A DNA stretch of 64,000 nt from Anthonomus grandis grandis (taxonomy: Eukaryota > Arthropoda > Insecta > Coleoptera > Curculionidae), in contig NC_065558.1 of assembly GCF_022605725.1 (NCBI RefSeq), forward strand, positions 62,001-126,000, in the 5' to 3' direction. The notes beneath the pieces were generated by a model that saw only the letters and a list, made by a program, of their open reading frames with translations, made no database searches and was not told the origin of the DNA. Within the stretch, counting starts at the first letter, position 1. Every line of letters starts with the position of its first letter. Below are positions 43,682 through 54,800 of the stretch, in pieces. A program made the translations under genes and the position numbers.

Positions 43682-44372
43682 AAATATTATATTATAGACC
43701 AATTCACTTAGAACCTTATTCCATTAATAAAAACAGATCTATTTAAAATAATAATAAGTTTCAGGTAAATTGATTTTGGATTTACATTTTTTATAAATTT
43801 TTTAATTTGGACTAAAATAATTTTTGAACTATTTTTGGTTAAAAAATCATAACCTTAAAAATATTGGACTAGTTAACTTACAACCTTATCTCATCCATTA
43901 GCGATAGATATCTTTATAATTAGAAGAAGTTTCAAGTTAATTAGTCTTGATTTTAAATTTTTATGAATTTTTAAAACCGAACTTAAATTTATTTTTTTTT
44001 TTGAAAGAAAAATTATGACTTCAAAAATATTAGACGAATTCACTTATAACCTTATCACATCGATAAAAAACAGATCTCTCTATTATTATAAAAAGTTATA
44101 AGTAAATTGGTCTTGATTTGAATGAACTAAAATAGTGTTTGACTTTTTTGGGGAAAAATTCATTTTCTTAAAAAAATATTAGACCAATTAACTGATAACC
44201 TACTCTCAACAAATAGCAATATTTTTTTTTTAATCACAGCAAGTTTCAGGTAAACTGGTCTTGATTTGAATTTTTCATATTTAACTACAATAATAATAAT
44301 AGGGCTTTTTAAAAATCATAATTTAAAAAATATTAGACCAATTAACTTATGAGCTTGTCCTATTGACTATAG
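43682..44372. repeat. Tandem array, 4 to 5 units of 149-178 bp
   Basis: Each unit begins with AATATTAGACCAATTAACTT or a close variant, at 43682, 43860, 44026, 44175 and 44329, followed by 'ACAGATCTCT'-like and 'AAGTTTCAGGTAAATTGGTC' blocks. Units shorten from 178 to 149-154 bp along the array. It ends just before the DD41D element. Confidence 0.8.
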
Positions 44373-44639
44373 AGAAGATGTTTTAAACATATATGTATCT
44401 TATTACTAAATTAATATACAGAGTGTTTCCTAACTACGGTACGAAACTATACAGGGCGAATCGTTAGGTCATTTTATGAAAAGAAGTTCCTATGAACGTA
44501 TGTCGGAAGTTGCTTAGTTTTTGAGATACAGGGCGATGGTTCAAAAAAATAACGGTATTTTAAAAATACTATAACTATCCTTAAACCGATTTGGTGCTGA
44601 AATAAAAACCAATTAATTCGATAAACAATTTCGCATTGA

Positions 44640-45200
44640 TCCTTAAGCATTATTTATCCAGAACGCTTTTCTTAAGATCATCCTTTTTGTTTCATGAAAA
44701 TCATCCAAATAGTTTTTGTCATATTCAATTTTGAAGTGAGTACTTACCTTTAAAATCAAACGTTCTTTTTAGCGACCACTGTCTAAAAACTGTAATATTT
44801 CTCAAACACTGGCTTAAAATACCTTGAGCCTTAAGCATTATTTGTTTAAAACGCCTTTCTTAAGATCATCCTTTTTGTTTCATAAAAATCGGCCACATAG
44901 TTTTTCCAATATTCAATTTTAAAGGGAGTGATCACCTTAAAAGTCAAACATTGTTTTTGGAAGCCACTGTCTAAAAACTGCATTATTTATTAAACTTTTG
45001 CTTGAATTAATTTAAGTATTTACCATTATTTGTTCAAAATACTTCTTTGAATATCATGCTGGTTGTTTTATAGAAATCTTTTAAGTAGTTTTTTCAGTAC
45101 TCAATTTTCAAGTGAGTACTTACCTTGAAAATTGAGCATTGTTTTTGGAGACCACTATCTAAACACTAATATTTCTTAAACACTGGCTTGAAATGCTTGT
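44640..45200. repeat. Three ~185-bp tandem repeats inside the DD41D element
   Basis: Units start at about 44642 (CTTAAGCATTATTTATCCAG), 44829 (CTTAAGCATTATTTGTTTAA) and 45015 (GTATTTACCATTATTTGTTC). Each continues through a 'GATCATCCTTTTTGTTTCAT'-like block and 'CCACTGTCTAAAAACTG'. They have no counterpart in the right inverted repeat. Confidence 0.75.
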
Positions 45201-45563
45201 TTTCGAGAAAAAAAATATAAAGTATCTTTAACTCATTCTAAAAATTATCCATGGACGACAACATGAAATAAAAACCAATTAATTCGATAAACAATTTCGA
45301 CCTTAAGGTACATGAGCAAGATGTCCACCCTCCAATGCACGACTTTTTGGTCTCTTGTGTCTTGTTTACTATGATAATAAACATTCAACTTCTACGATTT
45401 TTTAAATACAACAAAATAACAAATACATTGCTTCTTATGACAAATAGTTGACAAGTCCATTCAAGTACCTCCTTTGTATCTACCTGCTTTGGAGACCAGC
45501 TGACAGAATTGCTATAAGTAAAATTCAGCTAGCAGTCAATTAGCAGTGATTCATTACTCCATT

Positions 45564-46615
45564 ATGAATAATTTTACTAACCATAAAATGACCGACATGC
45601 ACTTTATTTATGGATTAGCCAATGAAAATGCGGAAGAAGCACGAAGAATTTACCAGGACAGATAGTCTAACAGAGTAATTCTATGTGCAAAAACATTTAG
45701 AAAACTACATGCAAGATTATGTGAAACTGGGAGTTTTAATAAAAATATGGGTGGTGGAAGACTAGAAATTATAACAACGCCTGAACTGGAAGAAGCTATA
45801 CTTGATGCGATAGAAGAAGAACCTTCCAATAGTATCAGGAAGATTGCACTGCAGCTTGAAGTCAGTTCAAAAACCGTTTGGAAAGTTCTAAAAAAAAACC
45901 TCCTGCATCCAGCGTGTACAAGCTCTACTGCCTCGGGATTTTCATCCAAGATTAATGTTTTGCAGGTGGTTGATTCATACGATGGCACACAATAATAATT
46001 TCCTACCAAATATTTTTTTTACGGACGAGGCAAATTTTTCACGAGATGTCATTATGAACTTCCACAATGATCATTTTTGGGCCGACGAAAATCCCCACGT
46101 TATTAGAGAAACTCTTTTTAAGCAACAATTTTCGCTGAACGTTTGGATAGGAATTATTGGTGACTACCTAATTGGCCCATTTTTTTTACCGGCAAGATTA
46201 ACAGGCAAATTTCTTGCAACACCATTTACTCACTTTATTAGAAGAAGTACCCCTACGAGTAAGAGTCAACATGTGGTTCATGCACGACGGGGCTCCAGCT
46301 CATTTCAGTGTTCTTGCTCGTCAGCATCTCGACGTCATCTACCCTAATTGCTGGATTGGACGTGCAGGACCTCAAAATTGGCCGGCTCGCAGTCCTGATA
46401 TGAATTCCCTGGATTACTATTTAGGGGGTCATCTGAAGGCTCTTGTTTATAAAACTCCTGTTCTAGATGTGAATGACTTGAGGAATCGGATAATTGTCAA
46501 TTGCAATATCATAAGGGATACTCCAGGTATTTTTGAGCATGTCAGACACTCCATGACAAATCGTTTGCAGTCGTGTATTTTATCAGAAGGTGGGCATTTT
46601 GCTCATTTACTTTAA
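45564..46615 (+). pseudogene. DD41D mariner-type transposase, frameshifted
   Basis: MNNFTNHKMTDMHFIYGLAN begins an N-terminal HTH region; a stop at about 45662 and frameshifts near 45915 and 46210 break the frame. Catalytic motifs are all present: NIFFTDEANFSRD (first Asp), MWFMHDGAPAHFS (second Asp) and WPARSPDMNSLDYYLG (third Asp), with 41 residues between the last two. This spacing is the DD41D group (rosa type) of the IS630-Tc1-mariner superfamily. The stop is TAA 46613-46615. Confidence 0.9.
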
Positions 46616-47092
46616 GGTCGAATTTGTTTATCGAATTAATTGGTTTTTATTTCATGTCCATGGATAATTTTTAGAATGAGTTAAAGATACTTTAAATTTT
46701 TTTTTCGAAAACAAAGCCAGATATGAAGATAATATAAGATAAGATACGAAAAAGTTGTATTTTTAGTTGCTTAAAACAAAAATAAATAAAAAGCTGCAAA
46801 ACAATTATTGGCCTCGTTTTTTTCTGTGGTGCCCACTGAGACGCCACTGGACTTAATAATTTCAATCTAGTTACAGCTAAATAAGCGTCTTATAACTGCA
46901 CCAAATTTCAACCAAATCGGTTTAAGGGTAGTTATAGTATTTTTAAAATACCGTTATTTTTTTGAACCTTCATCGCCCTGTATCTCAGAAACAAAGCAAC
47001 TCCCGATATACGTTCATAGGAACTTTTTTACATAAAACGACCTAACGATTCACCCTGTATAGTTTCGTACCGTAGTTAGGAAACACCCTGTA

Positions 47093-48296
47093 TATTTGGT
47101 TCTTTAGGGTATTGATTTCAGAAAAAGTAAAACTTAGGTTTTCTCAGAACAATTTTCAAGGCACACTTTTAAATTTCCATATTTGTTGCTCTTTACACTA
47201 TAATGCAGTCATTTAATGTGGATTCTACTAAAGATGAATATAATATTAGCTCATGAACAGTTTAAATTAATAATTTGTTTTTAATACACTGATATATTAT
47301 ATTGAGAGGTACTATCTGTAACATAATTAAGATGTTACGAAAAACAACCACGTGATTTGGCCAAAAACTTCTTAGACGACCACCTCTTTGGGCCGTGTCT
47401 TGAGGGTTCGCTGCATATAAATTGGGTCAATCAAGAACGTTCGTTTTTTCTATCGACCCAAACCGTTCAGGTTTAGTCGTAGGTCTGAGTTACGTTTCGT
47501 TGTGATGAAGTAAAAAGAGACGGAGATAATTCGACTGAACGAAATCCGGTATTAAAGTGAAAGCGAACGAGGAGTGGCTTGTACGACGCCCCTTGACGTT
47601 GCAGCCACGACGTGCACAACAGCTGTAACAGCAGCACGTTTATTGAATTTATTCGACAGCGGCGTAGAATTGATAATTGAGAGAAATTATTATTAATTAA
47701 CAAATCTTGGAACTGTTGTAATTATAAATATACTTTAAAAAATATGACTAAACCAGAATGAATGTGAACATAAATTAATATTTTCTAACCAACTTGGGCA
47801 TTTTTTATGACTTTAGTGTAAATCGCAAATTGTATATTATGGACTCTTAAAAAATACAAATTTAAACAACTTCCAAGGGGATTTAGAGGCTGTTCCTTTT
47901 GATTTGAAATTTGCACCCATTGGTGATGAATACATTTTTTAAATAGTAACTTAATTAAATTGTTGGATAAGAATGCTCCTTTTAAAGCTAATGTTGTTCG
48001 AATAAAGAAGAACAAGTCTTTTTCAATGTATTGCCCATAATCTTATCAAGGCTAATGCTTAATATAATTACTGATAAATAGGAAAATGTTCCCTAGTGAA
48101 AGTAGTTTAGTAACAGTGATTTGTTATGTAGTTTTCGGAGTAAGTCAGGAATAAAGCTTGTGATGGTTTGTAATGCCTGGAAGCTACCAGAAATGACTAG
48201 CTGATGCAATAGTTCAGAAATAGCTTGAACTGCATGGAAAAATTAACAATCACTTGTAATACCTGGAAAAAAACACCAATAATTTTAATAAGAGAT
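47093..48296. other. Upstream intergenic region of Spps
   Basis: 47390-47660 is less AT-rich and has TATAAATT at 47415-47422 about 30 bp before AACGTTCG; it may be a promoter, but no coding exon follows on the + strand. 48110-48290 carries the dispersed 'GTAATGCCTGGAAG' repeat. No gene is supported. Confidence 0.35.
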
Positions 48297-48407
48297 TCAG
48301 GATTCAATTGGCCCGCCCGCTCGCCGGACTTAACACTCCCTGATTATTTCTTTTGGGGATACCTAAAAGGAAAGTTGTAATGACGCGATTCTTGCGCCCA
48401 CCCTGTA
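48297..48407 (+). pseudogene. Short DD41D transposase fragment with element end
   Basis: The frame FNWPARSPDLTLPDYFFWGY LKGK is the third-Asp motif of a mariner-type transposase, and CACCCTGTA at 48399-48407 matches the ends of the other mariner-type elements here. It lies immediately upstream of the GC-rich Spps promoter. Confidence 0.7.
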
Positions 48408-48636
48408 GCACGTTACGCCCCTGCGTTGGCCGGTCACCGGGCCTCGAAATAACCGCCGTCGGCAGTTGCTCGCTCGTTCGTCGTACAGAAAGAAAACGTC
48501 GATCTCCTCCTCCCCGCCACACGATTGGCGTGGTTTCTGTCACAGTCGACCTCCCCGTGCCCGCGTTCGCGACCTTTTCCTACGAAAATCAACACGCCCA
48601 ATTTCACATTTTTTCTACCCATCTACGGAACTAACA

Positions 48637-48648
48637 TTTGGCGCCAAA
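48637..48648. promoter_or_regulatory. Perfect E2F-type palindrome in the Spps promoter
   Basis: TTTGGCGCCAAA, a 12-bp palindrome containing two overlapping TTTSGCGC half sites, 175 bp upstream of the Spps start codon in a GC-rich stretch (about 48370-48770). Confidence 0.55.
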
Positions 48649-48799
48649 AAGGGCCGAATTTCCAAAAGTCACAAGACCGAAAAGTGGATTTTTTTTATCG
48701 TTAACGTATGACGAAACCGTTTTCGATCATCGACATCAGTGGCGCCGCGCCTATAGTTTTTAACACTCCTTTGTGTTCGTTTAACTTGATGGAAAAATA

Positions 48800-48826
48800 A
48801 TGCCTAGGGACACTTTCGTAGGATGA
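48800..48826 (+). promoter_or_regulatory. Upstream ORF overlapping the Spps start codon
   Basis: ATGCCTAGG... encodes MPRDTFVG and ends with TGA at 48824-48826, overlapping the main ATG (48823-48825) as ATGA. Such an arrangement can lower or condition translation of the main frame (inference). It matters only if transcription starts upstream of 48800. Confidence 0.55.
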
Positions 48827-51800
48827 ACAGTGAGGAGGGTCAGCAACAGATAAAAGTAGAATACGTAATAGAAACAGGAAATCCAGCCACAGCTTCATCG
48901 GTGAGTCTTCTCAATAAAAACGTTGTCGGAACCTAGTATGTCTATCTGTACCTACTGTGTGCTGGGGTGAGTGGGTGGGCCCATCGTGGGTGTATCTCGC
49001 TTCATCGTATTAGAGGCGGGAGGTCGTTATATTGTCAGCCGAAGGGTGCGTGCAACTTGCCTCTTGTTCATAATATTTATTATTACTGGACTGGACTCAC
49101 TCTGTAGCACCTAATTTTCTATTTTGGGCGGTTTGTTAGGCTTTTACATACCGACCAATCCTGATCCTGTTATACCAGGTGTCCAGAGACTCTACCGATA
49201 AACTTTACAGGGTGATTCTCCCACAAAATATAAGGAATTTTTTTTTATATGACTTGTATGTCCTAAATGTCTTACTTTCGGATCTACAGGGTATTAAAAA
49301 AAAGTTTTTGTACTATTACTGTACATTGTAGATTTTTTTTTGAAATTTGCAAAACAATTAATTTTTACCAGTGGCGTTCGTAAGGAATTTATCATAAATA
49401 TTGTTTAAATCCTTATTTAGTTTTGAGCAAATTTGTATTCACGAGTTTTTTTTATTCGAGACACTTTTTGCGTAAATTAATAAAAACTATTTTTGGAATA
49501 GTCAAATTGATAATATTTACTCAACAAGTATTAATTTTATTACTTTAAAATGAATTAACTTTATCTTCTTGGAAAATCAATGAAATTTTTCAGCATTTTA
49601 TACGATAATTGGGAAAAAAGCAAACAGCAAATGATTTTTAAATGCAAATTAAAATTTTCTTGGCACTTTATTCTAGTGTTTAAATTTTTCTATTATCGAT
49701 ATTTTATTAAAAAAAAAAACAATAACAAAATAAAACAAAACAAAATATTTACATTGTACAAGTGTTGTACATGACGGCCATCTGATTCTATGAGAACGAC
49801 AAAAAACCGTTTTTAAATACCCTCAAATGCAAAAATCACAGGGTTTTAAATCGGGGGATCTAGAAGGCCAAGTAAACGGACCACATATCCATTTATTTTT
49901 TGGTATGTCTGAATTAAATACTGCCGAAGGTGCGGGACGCATATTTGTAAACGACGTCCATGATCGCGATTCGGTTCTAGCCCGAACGCTGGCGTGTCCT
50001 CTTCCGTAAACAGCATACGATATTGCAAAATCCGTCTAGTAAATAGCATTCGTGATTGCAAATTCGAAGCTTATATTAATTCGTATTATAAGTAAACAAA
50101 TTTGATAGATTGTTGGCCTTTTTATTGTAAATTTAATAAGGAAATGAATCCTAGGTTGTAAAATACGCTTTAAAATGTGGTTTATTACCTGTCAGAGTTG
50201 TTCTTAGCCAATGGGTCTCTACAATGCAAATTCACTCAACAGTCATCCTTCTTATACTGTTAGACATAAACTCGAACATCACATAAAAATAATAAAAAAA
50301 AACAATATTTACTGTTCTGTCAACTTTTGGCAATATTAAATATACTCACAAGGGAACTTCCGCTCCCTTGCATCATCTTAGTCAACATCAATTTACACAA
50401 TGTCACATTTCAATATATACATATGTCAAACATGTTATCTTCCTTTATTTGACGACTAGCTAGTGTCACCTAAAATAGTAAGGGCTTCAGTCCCCAGACG
50501 CTCCACTGCCGCTAAACAGTAAGCATCTCAACGAATTAGACAAAGGATATATTTCTACTATATCCTTTTGTTTATTCGTGTCAATCGAGCCCCAGGTAAG
50601 GCCCCCAGTCTTACCAGACAGCACTCGAGGAATTGCGCATTCGTTCCTAATTGAACAGAGGCTTTCACACCTATCTTCAAGATGCGCAAACAGATCTGTA
50701 CAAACTTCTCATAATGGCCACATATCTACTCAAGATCAACTATTTCTCACATATTCACCACTATTAAATTTAGCAGCCTGGTTTAACCAGTAAACACAAC
50801 TCTTTTTCCAACACACCAACTTACACACATTTCTCTCAAACGTTGCTTTCTGACTGACTCGCCAATTAATATTTTTGGGTGTCCCCTTAACTCAATGAAT
50901 ATTAGAGATCTTTAGCAATATACGTTATTTTAAATATATCAAGTTATTAATTGATTATGGAATTAATTAAATTGAGATAGAATTATTATAGATCATTAAA
51001 AGAGTTTTGTTTTAAATGAGAATACATATATTAAAATATAAAATAAAAAAATATATAATATAATATAATGATAGTTTATACTTTTAATAGAAAAAAAAAT
51101 TAGAAAAAAATATAAATAAATACGTTAAGTACATTTTTATGGCATGACGGAACACGTTTAACGTATTGCGTCATTATATCTCTGGATTTTATAGGTATTA
51201 AAGAAATATCTCGTGAACAATTTGTGGTGACACGAACAAAGAAATCATAGCGTTAACCAAAACTACAAAAAATTGCAAAAAACTACACACAAAACTACAG
51301 GAAAATATATTTTTAAAGTTTACTATAAAACTGATCACATGATTGGGAGCTAAAAATTTTTTTACAGAAATAATATTTATAATTTTCAATACTAGAACTA
51401 CATGCTTAAATAACATAAAAATAATAACATTTGTTTTATTTTTCAATTTTTCTTGCACCTAAGGGCTTATTGTCTTTAACGCATTATTGCAAATTATAAG
51501 GAGCCAAGTATCGTTTAAGAGTGTTATTTGATTTTTTTCCTGACTGGAATCGACGCCTTTCTGTGAATTTTGTTTTTCTACGCACAATAGCAGTCGGTTG
51601 AACCGATATTTTTATACCTTTACGACAAGTGTGAATTAGTCGTTTTGTTTTTGTGCTAACAGATTTAAAGGCAGTATGTAAACCACTTAAAAGTGAAAAA
51701 GAACTTTTAATATTCTTATTATAATTGTTCATAAAGGCATTTATTCCTTCTTGAAAGTTTTCTGGGTCACCCATTAGATTTTCTTCAATATCAGAAACGA

Positions 51801-54800
51801 TAAACATTTACATTCAAAATTATAACTAGCGTTTACTTCCTCTAAAATGTGATCATTATCATTTTGTTCAAATTCGTCATCGCTATTTTGGTCACACAAA
51901 GATGATTTTGGGGATCTGTTCAATAAAGAATCATTACCTTTCGTTCCTCTTAAAGGGCAGGATTCCCCGTCCTTTAGTAGCAATGGTTGTAGTAGCTGTT
52001 CAGGAGGGCTGATTCCAGTAGCTATTTTATATAAAATGGTTTTTTGAATATCCGATAATATATTGCATGCTGAAGTAATGTGGTATTTTTTAATGACAGC
52101 CGATTAGTGTTTACAGATTTTCCTTGTATGGCCTTCAGGACAAGAGCACGTACAAATTTGCGTATCAACATAATATTCTGTACTGGTAGACGAACTTAAC
52201 ACTGAATACTGGAAATTATTTAATTCATTTATGTTGTCGGGGTTTACATCCTTATCATTTGCTAAATATTTTCTAATATCTACTTTTTTCATCACTATAT
52301 CTAATAATCTTTGTTTATAATAATAGGCTATAGGCCGATTTCAATTTTGTCTACTTTATCTAAGTTAATTGAAAGACTTATGAAGGATCGTCTTTTAAGG
52401 TTTCTTCTGGGGGAAGGGGTTCTTCGAGATGAACAATTTGGTTTTCTATCAGGGAAAAGCACCTCTGACGCTATGTTTGATTTCTTGTCCAAACTTCTCC
52501 AGGGTGTTAATGGAAGAGAGGCGACTGCGGCGGTGTTCTGTGACTTGTCCAAAGCTTTTGATTGTGTGAGTCATAGGATACTGCTTCAGAAGCTTTCTGC
52601 TTATGGAGTTAGGGGTGTTGCACTGAAGTGGTTTGAATGCTATTTGTCTGGTCGCGAGCAGTCTGTGTACCTTAATGGTGACTTTTCTGATAGGGAGTCT
52701 GTGGATTGTGGTGTTCCACAGGGGTCAGTTCTTGGTCCCCTTCTATTTCTTGTATACATTAATGATCTTATTACTCTTAGCATATGTGGACATTTTACAT
52801 TGTTTGCTGACGACACAACGGTTTTATGGTCGAATAAAGATCCCAAGCAGCTTGTCAGAGATGTTGCAGCCGATCTCCTGAAATTAAAGAAATGGTGTGA
52901 TTCCAATCAACTTTGCTTAAATATGTCAAAGTCCCACATTATTGGTTTCAATTTTCAAGCTGAGAGTCTTGATTTTGGTGAGAACGCATTGGACATGGTA
53001 GACAATTCTGCATTTCTTGGTTTAGTCATTGATAAAGATTTAAAGTTTTCTGACCATATAATAAAGTTAAATAAAAAACTTGCTTCTGGCTGCTTCTCTG
53101 TTAGGGCAACCGTTCATGAACTGGGGAGAGATGTTGCTCGTGATGTGTACTTTGCTTTGTTCGAGTCGCATTTAAGATATGCTCTTCCATTTTGGGGTGC
53201 ATGTTCAAATTATCTGTTTCAGTCTGTTTTTGTGCTGCAAAAGAGGGCTGTCAGAAGTTTATTTAGGGCCCATTCTAAAATGCATTGTGGTAATCTTTTC
53301 AAAGAGAGCCGTATTTTGACCCTACCATCATTATTTATTTTGGAAACTGCATGTTTAATATTCAAAAATAAGAACAGTTTTCCAATCCGACCATACCAGA
53401 CAGATTAATAATATTCCCCTTCCTATTCCTCATTTTACATCTATCAAAGATTCATTTATATATCGCGGTTTAATGATTTATAATCACATTAGCGTGGAAT
53501 TAAGAAGTGTTCAGTCTTTGCGCCAGTTTCGTTGTAAACTGAAGTCATATTTGCTTCTAAAAGCCTTTTATTCGATTGAAGACTTTTTTAAGGCTGAGGA
53601 TGTTGTGTAGTAGATGCTAAGCTTTTAATATGTTAATTTTAATTTTGAACATACCTTTATGTGTCCCTTTATCTCTGCTACCTTTGTCTACATGCATGTA
53701 TTTTATTTTATAAAGATTTTGTTTGTAACATTTTCTCTTGCATTTTTTTTTTAGGCATTTTATATGTTGTATAAATTTTTTATATATTTGTTTTGTAAAA
53801 TCTGATTTGATTGTATTTATTTTCTGAAGCTTTGTCAATAAAATTCGTGTACATGTACCAAATTTTCGACAATAAAGTACTTGAAAAAAAAAAAATAATA
53901 ATAGGCGTTAAACTAGCTTGTAATAAAATCTACTAATTAAACAAGATTATAAGCCTTGGTTCTTTTTAAAGGAGTGTCCTTAAACAGTCTAAACATCACT
54001 TTAACTATATTATTCGTATTAGAGTTCCGCGTAAGAAACTTTTTCTATAGAAAAGACACCAAGTAGCTTCTAACAAACTAACAAGTATGTTCTTAACATA
54101 ATTTTGATATTTGGGATACTTGGATGTTTTCTCGAAGAATTCTGAGATATTGGATTCAACTTGATCCTCGCTTTAATTTGACATTAAAATATTTCTGAAA
54201 TATCAGTATGCATCTTGCCTATCTTCAAGCGTAATGCTGTTGCTAGCTGTACAAATCCATTTCCAAACCAATTTTAACACATGAAATGTGCAGAGTAGCA
54301 ACGTTCCATTTGACCAATATATCTGAAGTACTTTACGCTCTTTTAAATCATCGTCAGTTATAATAACACAGGGACTTATTTCCGTTGGCATGATTTCTAT
54401 TAAATTCTTTACTGCTACATCAAACACCTCAGTTTTTTCAGAAGTCGTAATGACACACCCAACCGGAATACCTCTTACCGAAGACTGCGTTACAAAAAAA
54501 AATATCTTGTGATTTTCCACATCACAATTTCCGGTGGCATCCACAAATAATATTTCAGAGGTTTGAGTTAATAAATTGGCTGCTCTTTGCATCATGGGTG
54601 TACATAGAGAAACCGTGTAGTGCTGTGAAACTTCTTGGATTTTAAACAAAGTTTCAGTAGAGGATAAATTTTTATTCAACGTATCAAGCATGTCTTTTCC
54701 AGATCGAGCACCAAATGATTCTTTGAAATACTTTTTCCATAAATTGGAAAAATCACTTTTTGTTGGAAAATAATGCCTGTCGGGCATCATTTCATGATAG

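Larger units (their letters stand above)
44419..47090 (+). mobile_element. DD41D mariner-type transposon with long inverted repeats
   Basis: 2672 bp. The left end CAGAGTGTTTCCTAACTACG and the right complement pair almost perfectly for about 170 bp, with TA on both sides (44417-44418, 47091-47092). A second inverted pair surrounds the gene (AATTAATTCGATAAACAATT near 45275 against its complement near 46628; both also keep TTATCCATGGAC). Between the two left blocks, 44640-45200 is an expansion of three 185-190 bp repeats. Confidence 0.88.

Noticed and set aside
47415..47460. TATA box and start-like sequence as a gene promoter
   Set aside because: No coding exon or splice site could be linked to it downstream, so it is only noted in the stretch description.
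48304..48634. Several overlapping open frames on both strands in the GC-rich block
   Set aside because: They arise from high GC near a promoter and match nothing; the left part is a transposase fragment.
50260..50820. Possible solo LTR
   Set aside because: Base composition changes and TG-like start are present, but no matching end, no duplication and no internal polypurine or primer site were found.
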